A stretch of 37,542 bases of DNA from a virus, in the IMG/VR virus record IMGVR_UViG_3300003324_000445, positions 1-37,542 of that record. One strand, 5' to 3'. The notes below the pieces were generated by a model that saw only the letters and a list, made by a program, of their open reading frames with translations, ran no database searches and was not told where the DNA came from. The translations under genes and the position numbers were made by a program. Below are positions 35,864 through 37,542 of this stretch, piece by piece. How positions within the stretch are numbered: the stretch's first letter is position 1; the number at the start of each line of letters is the position of its first letter.

Positions 35864-37542
35864 ATGGCTTATAAAAGAAAATCCCCCATTCCCGTCGTAG
35901 AAGGTGGAACGGGAGCACAGACTTTAACAGTTCATGGTGTCCTTCTTGGTGAGGCTACTTCTGCTATCGTTGCCACCACTGCTGGAACCAATGGGCAAGT
36001 ATTGCTTGGTTCTACGGGTGCCGATCCTGCATTTATTACACCAACAGCAGGAACTGGATTAGCAGTAACGGCGAACGCAACAACGCTTTCCTGGGCTATT
36101 AATCCTCCTGTTTCTATTGCCAATGGTGGCACTAATGCAACCTCAATGGCTACCACTGATGGAACTGTTTATTTTGATGGTACAAGACTTGTTACTACAG
36201 CTACCGGAACTTCTGGTTGGGTTCTAACTTCAGGAGGCGCTGGAGTTGCTCCTTCGTATGCTGCTCCTGCTGCTTCCAGTATATCCATTACAGGTGACAC
36301 TGGAGGAGCATTAACGGGCAATAGTTTTACTTTTACGGGAGGCACTACTGGTCTTTCTTTTGGTGGATCTGGTAGTACAGAAACGGTATCTGGAACGCTG
36401 GTTGTTTCTAATGGCGGAACAGGAAGGACTACATTAACTAATCATGGAGTATTGGTAGGTGCTGGAACTACTGCTATTACGCAGCTTTCAGTAGGTACCA
36501 ATGGGCAAGTCCTTGTAGGTTCTACAAGCGCAGACCCCTCATTTGTAACTCCAACTGCCGGAACTGGATTAACAGGAACTTTTAACGCGACAACTCACTC
36601 ATATGCTCTATCTACTCCTGTCAGCATTGCTAATGGGGGCACTAATGCGACCTCCATGACAACGACTGATGGTGTAGTGTATTACGATGGCACCAGTCTT
36701 GTTACTACTACTGCGGGAACTTCTGGACAAGTCTTAACCTCTAATGGTGCAGGTGTTGCGCCTACATACCAAGCAGTTTCTGCTGGTAGCTCAACGATTC
36801 TTACCAAGTTCACTTCTTCAGGAACATTCACTATTAACGCGTCTACTAAATGGGTTGATGTGTATATATGGGGAGGTGGAGCAGGTGGAGGTTCTGGAAG
36901 GCGGGGAGCATCTACTACTTCTGGAGGTGGAGGCGGTGGTGCTGGTGGAGGCCGTGCCTATTATAGGGCCCCAGCTACTGCTTTTAATGCTTCTGGAGAA
37001 ACAGTCACAATAGGTGCAGGGGGCAATGGAGGAGGAGCTCAAACTACAAATACCACTAACGGCATCGCTGGATCTAATAGTACTTCAAGTTCATTGGGTA
37101 ATTTAGTAGTTCCTGCTGGTGGTGGTTTAGGGTTTGGCGGTACAACCACAACTACAAGCGCTAGCTCAGCTCAGTCAGTTGTCATCCTGGCAGTTTCTGC
37201 TTCCTCTGGAGCAGGAGGAACCGGAGATATCGTCGCTGGTAGTGCTGGAAATACGGCAACCAATATGCTTGCCGTTACTGGTGGTGGAGGCGGAGGTGGT
37301 GCTGATAGTGGTACAGCTCGATCTGGTGGCGCTGGAGGAGCTTTAACAGATGCTAATGGAACTTCCCTTGTATCTGGAGGATCGGCAGGCATTGAAACTG
37401 GAACCATTAATGGTGGCACCGGTAATAGTGGTATTGGTACTGCCAACATAGATCTCTTAATGGGTGGTACTGGTGGTGGTGGAGGCGGTGGTCAAAAGTC
37501 TGGCGGTTCTGCAGGAAGGAGGTGGCGGAGGCGGAGGCGGCG
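35864..37542 (+). CDS. Glycine-rich tail fibre protein, N-terminal and central part (continues at 2-100)
   Basis: I chose ATG 35864, six bases after AGGAG. An ATG at 35861 is too close. The protein has two copies of a ~130-residue unit (from ~residue 11 and ~residue 180): VVEGGTGAQTLTVHGVLLG, NGQVLLGST.ADPAF, PTAGTGL, then PVSIANGGTNATSM. The C-terminal part begins ILTKFTSSGTFTINASTKWVDVYIWGGGAGGG. It then becomes glycine-rich (polyglycine-helix type), like receptor-binding tips of other phages. The frame turns into an Arg-rich read (GRRWRRRRR) in the last 26 bases. Dropping one A near 37516 restores polyglycine and the RGEIWVFEYK end at 2-100. Complete length is about 590 residues. Confidence 0.8.
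   Translation, partial: MAYKRKSPIPVVEGGTGAQTLTVHGVLLGEATSAIVATTAGTNGQVLLGSTGADPAFITPTAGTGLAVTANATTLSWAINPPVSIANGGTNATSMATTDGTVYFDGTRLVTTATGTSGWVLTSGGAGVAPSYAAPAASSISITGDTGGALTGNSFTFTGGTTGLSFGGSGSTETVSGTLVVSNGGTGRTTLTNHGVLVGAGTTAITQLSVGTNGQVLVGSTSADPSFVTPTAGTGLTGTFNATTHSYALSTPVSIANGGTNATSMTTTDGVVYYDGTSLVTTTAGTSGQVLTSNGAGVAPTYQAVSAGSSTILTKFTSSGTFTINASTKWVDVYIWGGGAGGGSGRRGASTTSGGGGGGAGGGRAYYRAPATAFNASGETVTIGAGGNGGGAQTTNTTNGIAGSNSTSSSLGNLVVPAGGGLGFGGTTTTTSASSAQSVVILAVSASSGAGGTGDIVAGSAGNTATNMLAVTGGGGGGGADSGTARSGGAGGALTDANGTSLVSGGSAGIETGTINGGTGNSGIGTANIDLLMGGTGGGGGGGQKSGGSAGRRWRRRRR
37520..37542. repeat. Right copy of the terminal overlap
   Basis: Identical to bases 1-23. Removing one copy gives a circle of 37519 bases. 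Confidence 0.85.

Noticed and set aside
1-37542. CRISPR array or insertion sequence
   Set aside because: No regularly spaced direct repeats and no transposase-like reading frame. Repeats found are coding fibre repeats or isolated pairs.
37520-37542. Functional direct terminal repeats of a linear genome
   Set aside because: They lie inside a coding low-complexity run and are only 23 bases. An assembly overlap explains them better.

Overview
The window is almost certainly one complete, circularly closed genome of a tailed double-stranded DNA bacteriophage. The last 23 bases repeat the first 23. The glycine-rich fibre gene that runs off the right end is finished at the left end by a typical 'RGEIWVFEY' C-terminus, so the break is an assembly cut inside a gene and not a physical end. 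The head genes (P22-type portal, scaffold, N4-gp56-type major capsid protein) suggest a podovirus-like particle. I see no integrase, CI-type repressor, tRNA, DNA polymerase, recognisable endolysin or CRISPR array. The host cannot be named from the sequence. Strong Shine-Dalgarno sites and classical signal peptides point to a bacterium. An intracellular lineage such as Dependentiae is only a guess.

Layout. (1) 1-2925, plus strand: end of the tail-fibre operon. (2) 2990-4903, minus strand: early genes with an ERF single-strand annealing protein, a ribbon-helix-helix (RHH) protein and small unknowns. These end against the fibre operon at a bidirectional terminator. (3) 4904-5262: divergent control region. 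(4) 5263-11305, plus: winged-helix replication-type protein, RusA resolvase, probable small terminase, large terminase and small accessory genes, closed by tandem terminators. (5) 11390-29209, plus: structural operon with portal, small head proteins, a G1-family glutamic peptidase, scaffold, capsid, neck/tail and internal proteins. A minus-strand HNH-type homing endonuclease lies just before the capsid gene. The capsid gene itself is split by a 1211-base group I intron carrying a LAGLIDADG endonuclease. (6) 29206-31325, minus: five-gene cassette of exported or membrane proteins. (7) 31650-31814, minus: a second RHH protein. (8) 31913 to the right end and on through 1-2925, plus: the tail-fibre operon.

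How it fits together. The structural and fibre operons start from promoters sharing an identical 12-base block around the -35 box, with the same 16-base spacer. In the fibre promoter that spacer is a near-perfect palindrome and faces a divergent RHH gene, so fibre transcription is probably repressible. The minus-strand cassette has a repeated leader (AAAGTAAGTAT-Y-G, ten bases, CCTAAGGA) before two of its genes. Six genes have likely signal peptides, which is many for a phage this size. The best second looks are the split capsid gene, the exported glutamic peptidase, the exported-protein cassette with its leader element, the RHH/operator/promoter arrangement, and the duplicated terminase end around a 52-residue membrane protein.
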